This document shows, piece by piece, positions 1 through 7,588 of a stretch of 14,820 nt of DNA. The notes beneath the pieces were generated by a model. That model made no database searches and was not told where the DNA came from. It was given only the letters and a program-made list of their open reading frames with translations. Every line of letters begins with the position of its first letter. Position 1 is the stretch's first letter. This DNA comes from CAYJAD01 sp964371225. GTDB lineage: Bacteria; Desulfobacterota; Desulfovibrionia; Desulfovibrionales; Desulfovibrionaceae. A program made the translations under genes and the position numbers. Where the stretch lies: positions 1 through 14,820 of the forward strand of contig CAYJNA010000064.1 of assembly GCA_964371225.1 (NCBI GenBank), in the 5' to 3' direction.

Positions 1-323
1 TCAAGTTGGTCAAAAATTTGCATTCTTTTGGCTTTTTCAAAGGAAAGAGTAATAGCTCCTTCATCTTTGCGTACCACATACACATCCACGCTGTCACCCA
101 CAGCAACAGCTAAGTTGCCAGCAGAGTCACGAAATTCCTGTACAGGGATTTGTCCTTCAGATTTGAAGTTCACGTCCACAAGAACGTGGTCTTCACCTAT
201 GCGAACAACTTCGCCTTTTACGATGGAACCTTCTTCTAAGTCACCAAAGTCGGTGCTAAGATAGTTTTCAAGAGCACTTTCAAAGCTGATTTCAGCTTCA
301 TGTCCGGTTTCACGGTTTGCCAT
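1..323 (-). CDS. rpsA: 30S ribosomal protein S1, N-terminal part (runs off the window edge)
   Basis: The first 107 codons are present; the gene continues beyond position 1. S1 binds mRNA on the small ribosomal subunit and helps initiation on structured or weak-Shine-Dalgarno messages. After a short acidic leader (MANRETGHEAEIS), the first S1 (OB-fold) domain is visible from about residue 30: GSIVKGEVVRIGEDHVLVDV, then KSEGQIP and later DEGAITLSFEKAKR. The ATG at 323-321 is chosen because GGAGG (334-338 on the plus strand as cctcc) lies about 10 bases upstream and the protein start fits the family. The gene is transcribed away from the fadD-like gene, beyond that gene's terminator, so it needs its own promoter between 324 and 402; no convincing -35/-10 pair was found there. 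S1 is firmly recognised; only the missing part is unknown. Confidence 0.93.
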   Translation of the reverse strand, partial: MANRETGHEAEISFESALENYLSTDFGDLEEGSIVKGEVVRIGEDHVLVDVNFKSEGQIPVQEFRDSAGNLAVAVGDSVDVYVVRKDEGAITLSFEKAKRMQIFDQL

Positions 324-350
324 ATTTCCACAGCCTCCAAACAATAATTT

Positions 351-392
351 CCCTTATTAGGGGGTCTGGGAGAGATAACAGAATTACCCCCC
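351..392 (-). promoter_or_regulatory. rpsA leader with G-run/C-run inverted repeat
   Basis: The short untranslated region before rpsA holds GGGGGT (360-365) and its complement ACCCCC (386-391) separated by 20 bases, plus a smaller CCC/GGG pair at 351-353 and 360-362. These could fold as alternative hairpins in the rpsA leader RNA. S1 is known to autoregulate its translation in enterobacteria, so a leader structure is plausible, but nothing here proves a regulatory role. The spacing between arms is long and the stem is only 6 bp. Confidence 0.25.
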
Positions 393-402
393 AAACACAA
401 GT

Positions 403-444
403 AAAAAAGCGTCATCTTCCGTAAAGAAAGTGACGCTTTTTTTT
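403..444 (-). terminator. Rho-independent terminator of the rimO-acyl-CoA ligase unit
   Basis: A 12-bp perfect stem pairs AAAAAAGCGTCA (403-414) with TGACGCTTTTTT (431-442) around a 16-base loop. Read on the minus strand, it lies about 45 bases after the ligase stop codon and ends in a six-T run. The plus-strand reading also has an eight-T run, so it could work both ways, but no plus-strand gene precedes it. It insulates rpsA from the upstream unit. Confidence 0.85.
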
Positions 445-487
445 ATTTATTACGCTTGGTCTAGGCTTTCATATAAGCCTTAGTACG

Positions 488-2572
488 CTAGTTTTGTTTT
501 TGATTTTGCTCCGTACCGTCTTGGTCGGCATCCTTTACAGCAGCATTTTTTGATTCAGAAGATGCTGCTTTTTGCGTTAACGTATCGCTTTTTTCAGCAA
601 ACTTTTCCTTTGCGGCGCGAGCTTGCTCAAGTAAATCTTCAGCTTTCTTTTTAGCTTCAGCCATCATTTCTTCAGCTTTTTTCTTCGTCTCAAGCATCAT
701 CTCTTCAGCTTTTTTCTTAGCTTCAGCCATCATTTCTTCAGCTTGTAAACGCATTTGCGCAGCTTTATCTCTTTGCGCGTAATTTTGCTTTTCTATGGCT
801 TCATCCACAAAGTCTTCCACAGGAGCATTAATAACCTCCAATTCACCGGAAGCTTTCATTTTACTCATTTCCATATCACGCAAAACACGGCGTAAAACTT
901 TGCCCACAAAGCTCTTGGGCAATTCTTCGCAAATTTCCACATGTTTAGGAATTTTATAATTGGCTAATTTTTCACGACAATGCGCTATAATACTGGCTGT
1001 GGAGAGAGAAGAATCCTTACGCGGCACCACAAAAGCCTTTAGCACTTCTCCGCGTGTGCGATGCGGAATGCCAATAACCACGGCTTCCAACACATCAGGA
1101 TGTTCGTATAAAACCTCATCCACTTCACGCGGATAAACATTATACCCGCCCACAATGACCATGTCTTTTTTTCTATCAGCTATGAAGAAATAGCCTTCTT
1201 CGTCATAATAGCCAATATCCCCTGTATACAACCAGCCATCACGTAAGGTCAGCGCCGTTTCTTCAGGCTTATTCCAATAGCCTTGCATAATTTGTGGCCC
1301 GCGCACAATGAGTTCCCCATGTTCATGCGGCCCCAAAATAGTAACACCATCTTCGCTATCCACAATGCGCACCTCTGTTCCCGGTAGCATCACCCCCACA
1401 GAACCACTTTTTTGCTTTCCATATATGGGATTAGCCGTAATACAAGGGGATGCTTCCGTGAGACCCAAGCCTTCCGTTAAACGCGCACCGGTAAGCTTTT
1501 GAAAGCGCTCCAAAGCTTCTTTAGGGAAGGGAGCAGAGCCGGATATGCATAATTCAATGCAAGATAAATCATATTTTGGTAAATCTTTTTGTTGCATAAG
1601 TGACATATACACGGAAGGCACACCAATAAAAAAGTTAGGTTTGTATTTATCGATGGTGCGCAACAAATCCGAAGGTGTATAGCGCGGTACAGGAATAGAC
1701 GCTGCTGCATAAAAAGCTGGCAACATGATATTTCCTGCCAATCCAAAAATGTGGAAGAAAGGTAATATGGACAAAAAGGTGTACTTTGCGTCCTTAGGAG
1801 CATCAATAATATAACCAAGCAACTGCATTTGTGAAGAAAGATTGGCATGCGTAAGTACTGCTGCCTTAGACACCCCTGTGGTACCACCGGTGTATTGTAA
1901 AAATGCCGGTGTGGATTGCGGATCAGCAATGCTAGCAGCATAGCGCTCTTTCGTATCCATAAAATCACGCCATGACACTATATCCTTACCCTCAAAGGGC
2001 ACTTCCGGCAAAGAGCCTTCTCTTTTAGCCTTCCACGGTTGCAAAATATTTAGCGGAAAAGCAAGGCCATCGGCAATGCGTGTCACAATGCTCAAACGAA
2101 GACCAAGTTTATCATATAATGCAGCGATTTTTGGCCACAACAAGTCCATGGTAATGAGAATTTTTGCATCGGAGTCATGAAAATGATGTGTCAATTCTTT
2201 TTCCATATATAATGGATTGGTCATGACAGCCACAGCACCGGCTTTAAGTACACCCCACACAGCAATAATAGTTTGTGGTATGTTGGGTAACATAATGGCT
2301 ACCCTGTCGCCATTTTCCACTCCACGCAAACGCAAAGCCGCGGCAAAAGCTTCGGCCTTATCCTTCAATGCAGCATAGCTTAGGGTGTAATTTTGAAAAA
2401 TAATGGCTTTACCATGCGGCCTTTGCTGTGCTGCACGGTCAAGATATTCTAATATATTACTATCTTCAAAGACGACTTCAGGTTCAGCTTTTCCTTCAAA
2501 ATGCCGCCACCAAAAAGTTTTTCCTTCTTCATAAAGGGGATTATGAGACATACCCTGCATATCTAATGACAT
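488..2572 (-). CDS. fadD: Long-chain acyl-CoA synthetase (AMP-forming) with C-terminal coiled-coil extension
   Basis: Activates a fatty acid with ATP to acyl-AMP and then acyl-CoA; ANL superfamily. The P-loop YTGGTTGVSK is at residues 227-236, GLGLTEAS at 368-375, YTGDIG at 449-454 (Asp452 contacts the ribose), the hinge region DRKKDMVIVGG near 466-476, and the catalytic lysine is K558 in KSFVGKVLRR. The family usually ends near residue 560; this protein is 694 aa. The extra ~128 residues are charged and Ala/Glu/Lys-rich, contain three 11-residue repeats (611-643), and end in a hydrophilic QN-rich tail. No membrane segment is seen. The start at 2572 has AAGGAA five to seven bases upstream; Met5 and Met8 have weaker sites. 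It lies 43 bases after rimO, so co-transcription is likely. Exact chain-length preference cannot be read, so the fadD symbol is by family only. Confidence 0.88.
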   Translation of the reverse strand: MSLDMQGMSHNPLYEEGKTFWWRHFEGKAEPEVVFEDSNILEYLDRAAQQRPHGKAIIFQNYTLSYAALKDKAEAFAAALRLRGVENGDRVAIMLPNIPQTIIAVWGVLKAGAVAVMTNPLYMEKELTHHFHDSDAKILITMDLLWPKIAALYDKLGLRLSIVTRIADGLAFPLNILQPWKAKREGSLPEVPFEGKDIVSWRDFMDTKERYAASIADPQSTPAFLQYTGGTTGVSKAAVLTHANLSSQMQLLGYIIDAPKDAKYTFLSILPFFHIFGLAGNIMLPAFYAAASIPVPRYTPSDLLRTIDKYKPNFFIGVPSVYMSLMQQKDLPKYDLSCIELCISGSAPFPKEALERFQKLTGARLTEGLGLTEASPCITANPIYGKQKSGSVGVMLPGTEVRIVDSEDGVTILGPHEHGELIVRGPQIMQGYWNKPEETALTLRDGWLYTGDIGYYDEEGYFFIADRKKDMVIVGGYNVYPREVDEVLYEHPDVLEAVVIGIPHRTRGEVLKAFVVPRKDSSLSTASIIAHCREKLANYKIPKHVEICEELPKSFVGKVLRRVLRDMEMSKMKASGELEVINAPVEDFVDEAIEKQNYAQRDKAAQMRLQAEEMMAEAKKKAEEMMLETKKKAEEMMAEAKKKAEDLLEQARAAKEKFAEKSDTLTQKAASSESKNAAVKDADQDGTEQNQKQN
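644..742 (-). repeat. Three tandem 33-bp coding repeats (11-residue coiled-coil units)
   Basis: Within the acyl-CoA ligase tail, residues 611-643 read AEEMMAEAKKK, AEEMMLETKKK, AEEMMAEAKKK, followed by a degenerate fourth unit, AEDLLEQARAA. The underlying DNA is three near-identical 33-bp units. Eleven-residue (hendecad) periodicity with a Met/Leu pair and an Ala in each unit fits a long amphipathic helix or right-handed coiled coil. The repeats may change copy number by slippage. Confidence 0.8.
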
Positions 2573-2615
2573 AAAGTTCCTTTTTGCAAAACTCTACACC
2601 GTAAAAAGCGTAAAT

Positions 2616-3932
2616 TTAATCTGTTAAAGCCGTAAGATCGTAAGCTGTATTTTCTACAATTTGCGCACGCACCATGGCACCAGCTTCCACTGCAGGGCCA
2701 CTTACATAGGTAATACCATCCACCTCTGGAGCTTGAAACCATACGCGCCCCACATGCAAGCCCGGCCATTCATCATGCGCACTATCCACAAGAACACTTT
2801 GCTCTTTGCCCACTTCTTGCTCAAGCAATTCTTCCGAAATTTCCGCCTGAAGCTCCATAAGAGCATCACGACGTTCTTGTTTAATACTCTCTTCCACTTG
2901 ATCTGGCATAAGCGCAGCTTTGGTGCCTTCTTCCGCCTCATAAGCAAAAACACCCACGTGATGTAAGCGCGTTTCTCTTATAAAATCACGCAAAGCGGAA
3001 AAATGCACATCTTCTTCACCGGGAAAGCCCACTATAAAGGACGTTCGCAAAGCTGCGTGAGGCACATAAGAGCGTACTCTATCCACCACTTTTCGCGGAT
3101 CTTTAGCAAAAGGGCGCCCCATGCGCTGCAAAACATCTTCGTGCGCATGCTGCATGGGTATATCAAAGTAGGGCAATAAAGGCCCACTCGCGCAGGCTTC
3201 TTTTATAAAAGCCAGCATATTTTCTGTCATGCCAGAAGGGTACAAATACATGAGCCGTAACCACGCAAGCCCTTTTAAAGGAAGCAATTGCTCCACCAAG
3301 GTGCGTAAATTATACTCGCCTCCCTTGCCTAAGTCTTCCCCCCACGAGCTCACATCTTGCGCCACCAGCACCAATTCTTTGACGCCTTGATCCAGCACAT
3401 TTTGTGCTTCGCGCACAAGTTTTTCTGCAGGAATAGAACGATGTCTGCCGCGAATGGACGGAATGGTGCAAAATGAACAGGCATGACGACAGCCATCGCT
3501 GACTTTTAGCCAAGCATAAGAAGGCGGCGTGGATAATAAACGCCCCTCTTGCACCATGGATTCACTAAGCCCCAAGGCATGCGCCACTTCATGAGGCCAC
3601 GTATCCATGCCGGCATTATGCAACCAAAGATCCACTTCTGGTAAATCTTGCGCCAAAGCCTCAGCGCCAAAACGGCTCACCATACACCCTGCCACCACCA
3701 AGAGGGGGCGTTTTTTTAAGGTAGATATATGATTGATAATGCCCACAATGGTGCGTACAGATTCTTCTGTAGCAGAAAAAATAAAGCCACATGTATTTAC
3801 AAAAATCATATGCGCACGCCCCATATGGTTGGTAGCTTGCATGGGAAGTTTTAAAGATCCTAGCAAGTGCTCCGTATCCACACGGTTTTTTGGACAGCCA
3901 AGGCTAATAGTATATACAGAAAGTTTTTTCAT
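2616..3932 (-). CDS. rimO: Ribosomal protein S12 methylthiotransferase RimO
   Basis: A radical-SAM enzyme that adds a methylthio group to the conserved aspartate of ribosomal protein S12. The N-terminal MTTase domain has its three cluster cysteines C13 (SLGCPKN), C48 (NTCGF) and C83 (AGCM). The radical-SAM motif is C148-x3-C152-x2-C155 (DGCRHACSFC) followed by RGRHRS. A TRAM RNA/protein-binding domain occupies roughly residues 370-438. At 438 aa it is full length. SLGCPKNRVDTE is the form typical of RimO rather than the tRNA enzyme MiaB. The Shine-Dalgarno before the ATG at 3932 is weak (a GAG about 8 bases upstream), but the protein start fits the family exactly. The acyl-CoA ligase follows on the same strand. 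Confidence 0.93.
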   Translation of the reverse strand: MKKLSVYTISLGCPKNRVDTEHLLGSLKLPMQATNHMGRAHMIFVNTCGFIFSATEESVRTIVGIINHISTLKKRPLLVVAGCMVSRFGAEALAQDLPEVDLWLHNAGMDTWPHEVAHALGLSESMVQEGRLLSTPPSYAWLKVSDGCRHACSFCTIPSIRGRHRSIPAEKLVREAQNVLDQGVKELVLVAQDVSSWGEDLGKGGEYNLRTLVEQLLPLKGLAWLRLMYLYPSGMTENMLAFIKEACASGPLLPYFDIPMQHAHEDVLQRMGRPFAKDPRKVVDRVRSYVPHAALRTSFIVGFPGEEDVHFSALRDFIRETRLHHVGVFAYEAEEGTKAALMPDQVEESIKQERRDALMELQAEISEELLEQEVGKEQSVLVDSAHDEWPGLHVGRVWFQAPEVDGITYVSGPAVEAGAMVRAQIVENTAYDLTALTD

Positions 3933-4043
3933 AAAAATATCTCGTAGTGGCCTACTAGCTTAAACTGAAAGCTATTTCAAGTTAAATTTCTGAAAGACAT
4001 GTATTTTTAAAAACATAGCACATAAAAAAACATACTTTCTTTA

Positions 4044-4052
4044 TGATATAAT
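4044..4052 (+). promoter_or_regulatory. Extended -10 promoter element before the Sel1-repeat gene
   Basis: TGATATAAT is a perfect extended -10 (TGn followed by TATAAT) about 98 bases upstream of the Sel1-repeat start codon. It lies in the AT-rich divergent region between rimO and that gene. No good -35 hexamer lies 17 bases upstream, which is usual for extended -10 promoters. The box sits inside a small inverted repeat (ATGAT/ATCAT). No clear promoter for rimO could be fixed in the same interval. Confidence 0.5.
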
Positions 4053-4149
4053 CATAGGTATTCATTTTGCAAGTTATTACAAATAAAGCTATACTCTCAA
4101 AATAAGTTCAAATAACTGACAGGCCATGCCTGCACCCATAGAGGATTTC

Positions 4150-5808
4150 ATGAAAATATTTACTTTATTACTTGCTACTACCCTGACTATTTTCTCCTAC
4201 GCAGCTCCTCTTAAAGCTGCACAAGGCATGGATATTTACAGCTCAGCAGCACCTGCGGCTCCTTCTGCGCCGCAAAGCGATGATACAGCCACCACTTTAG
4301 GCCCTGCCACGGGTACTCCCCCTGCACCCATCACAGGTGTACCTTATGGTAAAGCGCCGTCGGCACAGGACACTAATACTACACCGGCGCAAACATCTCC
4401 GCCGTACGTTGTTTCTGCGCCTGCCCCTCTTAGTGCTGCTCCCAAGGGCACCAGTGGCAATACCACCGCCACTTCATTGGGTAACACAGCCCCAAGTACT
4501 TCCACTGCCACACGTTTAAGCCCTATCACTCAAAATACAGGGCAAAATGCGGGGCAAGATACAGTGCAAGAAAAAACACTGCCCCCCTCTCCCCTGCCCA
4601 CACGACCCCTTGCTCCTCCCAAAGCCGCCGATGCAGCACCAGCACAGCCCACAGCCGAGGAAATTGCTGAACAAGCACGTCTGGCTGCCCTCAAAAAAGC
4701 TGAAGAAGATAGAATACGTTTAGCAGAAGCTCTTGCCCGCGAGCAGGCTCGTATCGACCAAACATACACCGATGCTGCCAAAGCCTACGCCCAAGGGGAG
4801 CATAAAGAAGCCTTTACCCTGTGGAGTTCTTTGTCTGAAGAAGCCCATGCCCCTTCCATGACAGCATTGGGTCTACTTTTTGACAGGGGTGAAGGCGTGT
4901 TATTAAATAGTAAGCAAGCCGTTACGTGGTTTCGCAAAGCTGCTGAAAGCGGAGACAAAGACGGCATGTATCACTTAGGAAGAATGCTCGTACAAGGGCG
5001 CGGCGGGGCGCAACATCTGGATACGGCTGCCACATGGCTAAGAAAAGCCGCGGATCTTAACCAACATGAAGCGCAATACTTATTGGCTGTTTTATACGAA
5101 CGCGGAGAAGGTGTCATACAAAATGATACTGAAGCCGCCGCTTGGTATAGCCTTGCCGCCGCGGGACATAATGTGGAAGCGCAAGCGCGCCTTGGGCACT
5201 TATACCGTATAGGTAAGGGCGTGCCGAAAAATCATGAACGCGCCACTTTATTACTTTATGGTGCCACCATGGCCGGTCATGCCGAAGCGCAAAAAGAGCT
5301 TTTTGCCATGAGTCAAGAAGAGCACAAAGAAAAAGGTTTTCCCAAAGTAACGCTTTTTGGTGCGCTCATGAGCGGTGAAGAAGGCCTTAGCCGCGCCGCC
5401 ATGCGTTCAGCGCTGTCTGTATCCAAGGTCAAGGCCTTGCGTGAGGATACAAAATTCATCTGCGATGTGTATGATCTTAAAGGCTCGGTACCCGGCGCCC
5501 ACCAAATGGCTGTGTGCTATGGTGCCGGTTCTCCGGCTTTGCCTAAAAAAGACAGTAGCCCTCAAGCGCAACAAGAAATGGGCTTTTTAAAGATAGATTA
5601 TGCTGCCCCTTCTGCCAGCACAGCCAAAGCCGTGCAGAATATGGTGGAAAAACGCTTTGGGAAACCCTCAGCAGGTGAAGAGGGTCAAGGCTATTTATGG
5701 AATTTAGGCCATGTTATTGTGGCTACCCAATATATACCAGAGAAAAAAGAAGTGGGGCTTATGTATATGATTCCGCGTGTTTACCATACAACGCAAAAAA
5801 CACAGTAA
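4150..5808 (+). CDS. Exported Sel1-repeat (SLR) protein with P/A/T-rich linker and unknown C-terminal domain
   Basis: Molecular role not recognised; SLR proteins are usually scaffolds or interaction partners. The start at 4150 gives a clear signal peptide (MKIFTLLLATTLTIFSYAA, probable cleavage near residue 24-25) with GAGGA just upstream. An upstream in-frame ATG at 4126 would bury it behind eight extra residues and is less likely. There is no lipobox cysteine, so a periplasmic protein is expected. Residues ~25-165 are Pro/Ala/Thr/Ser-rich low complexity; 168-205 are a charged helix; 206-390 hold about four to five Sel1 repeats (ALGLLFDRGEGV, HLGRMLVQGRGG, LLAVLYERGEGV, RLGHLYRIGKGV). Residues ~395-552 form a separate domain containing two cysteines (C438, C456) that could form a disulfide. 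It stands alone on this strand, between divergent rimO and the convergent sugar cassette. Confidence 0.85.
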   Translation: MKIFTLLLATTLTIFSYAAPLKAAQGMDIYSSAAPAAPSAPQSDDTATTLGPATGTPPAPITGVPYGKAPSAQDTNTTPAQTSPPYVVSAPAPLSAAPKGTSGNTTATSLGNTAPSTSTATRLSPITQNTGQNAGQDTVQEKTLPPSPLPTRPLAPPKAADAAPAQPTAEEIAEQARLAALKKAEEDRIRLAEALAREQARIDQTYTDAAKAYAQGEHKEAFTLWSSLSEEAHAPSMTALGLLFDRGEGVLLNSKQAVTWFRKAAESGDKDGMYHLGRMLVQGRGGAQHLDTAATWLRKAADLNQHEAQYLLAVLYERGEGVIQNDTEAAAWYSLAAAGHNVEAQARLGHLYRIGKGVPKNHERATLLLYGATMAGHAEAQKELFAMSQEEHKEKGFPKVTLFGALMSGEEGLSRAAMRSALSVSKVKALREDTKFICDVYDLKGSVPGAHQMAVCYGAGSPALPKKDSSPQAQQEMGFLKIDYAAPSASTAKAVQNMVEKRFGKPSAGEEGQGYLWNLGHVIVATQYIPEKKEVGLMYMIPRVYHTTQKTQ

Positions 5809-5817
5809 GGACGTTTA

Positions 5818-5846
5818 GGGGAGGGAAGGAAAGCTTTTCCCTCCCC
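5818..5846. terminator. G-run/C-run hairpin between convergent genes (likely bidirectional terminator)
   Basis: GGGGAGGGAA (5818-5827) pairs perfectly with TTCCCTCCCC (5837-5846) around a 9-base loop containing AAGCTT. It sits between the stop codons of two convergent genes, which is where a shared terminator belongs. Neither side has a proper T run, so it may act as an RNA-stabilising or Rho-assisting structure instead. Confidence 0.55.
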
Positions 5847-5871
5847 ATAACAATACAATATATGGAAAAAA

Positions 5872-6792
5872 CTACTCTAATCCTAAAGCATTACAAAGAT
5901 TTTGCACCGCTTCCATTTCCATCTGCGCACGCGCTTCACGGGCATAAGAAGCCACATGAGGCGTAAGAAGCACAGTATCCAACTCCGTTAACATGCCGGT
6001 ATAAGGTTCTGTGCCAAACACATCCAAAGCTGCACCGCCAAGATGTCCATCACGTATGACCGCGTGTAAGGCTGTTTCATCCACCAGAGAGCCACGCGCA
6101 GTATTAATCAGCCATGTGCCCTCGCGCATGAGGCCGAACTCTTTTTCACCCAAAAGACTGGCTCCATCTGCTAAAGCGGGACAATGCAATGTGATAATAT
6201 CCGCCCAAGCTAAGAGTTCTTCCTGAGTCATTTTTGTATAGCGTCCACCGTCTTCAGCGCTCACATGTGGGTCTGTGAAGGCAATATCACAGCCCAGCAC
6301 CGCAAGCACAGCCGCCACAGCACGCCCCATGCGGCCAAAACCCACTATGCCAATTTTTTTCCCGCGCAATAAAAAGCCCATATGCTTCTGCCATGTGCCG
6401 GCGCGCAAGGCTCTATCTTGTTGTGATGTCATACGTAAAAGATTTAATGCCAAACCCAAGACATGCTCAGCCACAGCACGTCCCAAAAGATCCGCTTGGG
6501 CAGTGCAAACTATAATATCACGTTGCTTGGCAAAATCCACATCCACCGAATCCAATCCCACACCCACGCGTGAAATAACTTTCAATTTGGGGCAAAGCGC
6601 CATAACCGCGGCGGAAAGAGGTTCCGTGCCGGCAATGATGCCATCACACTCCTTGGCAAGTTTTATGACCTCATCGCCTGTTAGTGCGCGACCGCGAGCA
6701 TTTTGAATACAATGAATACCTTTTTCGAAAAGTACATTCATGGGTGCCATATCATATTTGGCAAAAGTAGTGGTGGTAATGGCAATTTTCAT
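5872..6792 (-). CDS. D-2-hydroxyacid dehydrogenase (phosphoglycerate dehydrogenase-like)
   Basis: NAD(P)-dependent interconversion of a 2-keto acid and a D-2-hydroxy acid. The Rossmann motif is GIVGFGRMG (residues 148-156). The catalytic triad of the family is present: R233 in NTARGS, E262 in GTEP and H279 in TPHVAS. At 306 aa it is the short form, with no C-terminal ACT or regulatory domain, so it need not be the serine-pathway enzyme SerA. An open frame runs a further 53 codons upstream, overlapping the preceding gene, but the ATG at 6792 has AGGA four bases away and a normal start (MKIAITTTTF). It is the last gene of the cassette, 22 bases after the cytidylyltransferase. The context suggests a substrate in sugar-acid synthesis; the real substrate cannot be read from the sequence. 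Confidence 0.85.
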   Translation of the reverse strand: MKIAITTTTFAKYDMAPMNVLFEKGIHCIQNARGRALTGDEVIKLAKECDGIIAGTEPLSAAVMALCPKLKVISRVGVGLDSVDVDFAKQRDIIVCTAQADLLGRAVAEHVLGLALNLLRMTSQQDRALRAGTWQKHMGFLLRGKKIGIVGFGRMGRAVAAVLAVLGCDIAFTDPHVSAEDGGRYTKMTQEELLAWADIITLHCPALADGASLLGEKEFGLMREGTWLINTARGSLVDETALHAVIRDGHLGGAALDVFGTEPYTGMLTELDTVLLTPHVASYAREARAQMEMEAVQNLCNALGLE

Positions 6793-6814
6793 ACTATCCT
6801 CTTTATTTTTTACA

Positions 6815-7588
6815 CTAAAGCGCAGTAGACATTTTTTGCATAAGGTGTAGAGCGCGCTCAAGATCGGCGGGACAATCCACACTTTGCGTAGGGTATTGCG
6901 TAAGCACAGTATGCACAGCGCCCCCATGCTCCAAAATGCGCAACATATCAATGGATTCTGCTTGTTCTAAGGGTGTTGGGGGCAATTCAATAAATTCTAA
7001 CAATGCCGCACGCCTAATGGGCATAATACACACTTGTTTATAGCCCCATAAGATTTGCCCTGTCTCTGTCACCCAAGGCTTCGTTCTTGAAGGTAAAGGC
7101 GCACGAGAAAAATATAAGGCCTTTCCCTGTACATCTGTCACCACTTTAATGGTGTTGGGCGAAAGAAATTCTTCTTCACTGGTAATGGCTGCACGTAAGT
7201 TTATGGTCTGCATATGCGGCGCACTATGTAACATTTCCAGCGCTGTTTCTATCATATCGGCATGCACCAAGGGTTCATCCCCTTGCACTATAACCACAGC
7301 ATCGGCTTTTTTGCCTTCCAATGCTTCTATAAGGGGTAAGGCTTCGGCACAGCGGTCAGCACAGCGCGTATGCGCAGGGCTAGTCATGACCGCTTTAATC
7401 TGATTTTCACGGCAATACTCAGCAATGACAGCATCACAAGTGGCCACATAGGTGGCCGCAAGGCTAGCAGCCTTTTGTGTGCGAAAAGCCACATGTCCCA
7501 GCATGGGGATACCATGCATAAGGGCTAAGGGCTTTCCGGGAAAACGCGTAGACCCCATACGCGCAGGAATTATGGCGTAATTAATCAT
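6815..7588 (-). CDS. KdsB-like cytidylyltransferase (CMP-sugar acid synthetase)
   Basis: Resembles 3-deoxy-manno-octulosonate cytidylyltransferase, which transfers CMP from CTP to a 3-deoxy-ulosonate. Motifs: IPARMGSTRFPGKPL (7-21, nucleotide binding), VQGDEPL (101-107), YFSRAPLP (159-166) and LEQAESIDMLRIL (208-219). Length (257 aa) is normal. Several positions differ from classical KdsB as I remember it: the HxSGT-type segment is AHTRCADRC (72-80), the His before the GIYGY segment is absent (LWGYKQVCIMP, 180-190), and the late GTGVDTPEDL is TQSVDCPADL (234-243). This fits a paralogue using a different sugar acid. The ATG overlaps the epimerase stop by four bases (ATGA), so translation is probably coupled. 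I leave the symbol empty because a housekeeping kdsB may lie elsewhere. Confidence 0.8.
   Translation of the reverse strand: MINYAIIPARMGSTRFPGKPLALMHGIPMLGHVAFRTQKAASLAATYVATCDAVIAEYCRENQIKAVMTSPAHTRCADRCAEALPLIEALEGKKADAVVIVQGDEPLVHADMIETALEMLHSAPHMQTINLRAAITSEEEFLSPNTIKVVTDVQGKALYFSRAPLPSRTKPWVTETGQILWGYKQVCIMPIRRAALLEFIELPPTPLEQAESIDMLRILEHGGAVHTVLTQYPTQSVDCPADLERALHLMQKMSTAL

Noticed and set aside
644..742. 33-bp direct repeats as a possible CRISPR or intergenic tandem repeat
   Set aside because: The units are contiguous with no spacers and lie fully in frame inside the acyl-CoA ligase, encoding a regular 11-residue helix repeat.
1477..1968. 163-codon open frame on the minus strand inside the acyl-CoA ligase
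   Set aside because: A shifted frame of the ligase gene; the correct frame holds the P-loop and other motifs without interruption.
6793..6951. 53-codon N-terminal extension of the hydroxyacid dehydrogenase
   Set aside because: It overlaps the cytidylyltransferase gene, is Cys/Leu-rich and unlike the family, and a well-placed ribosome site precedes the ATG at 6792.
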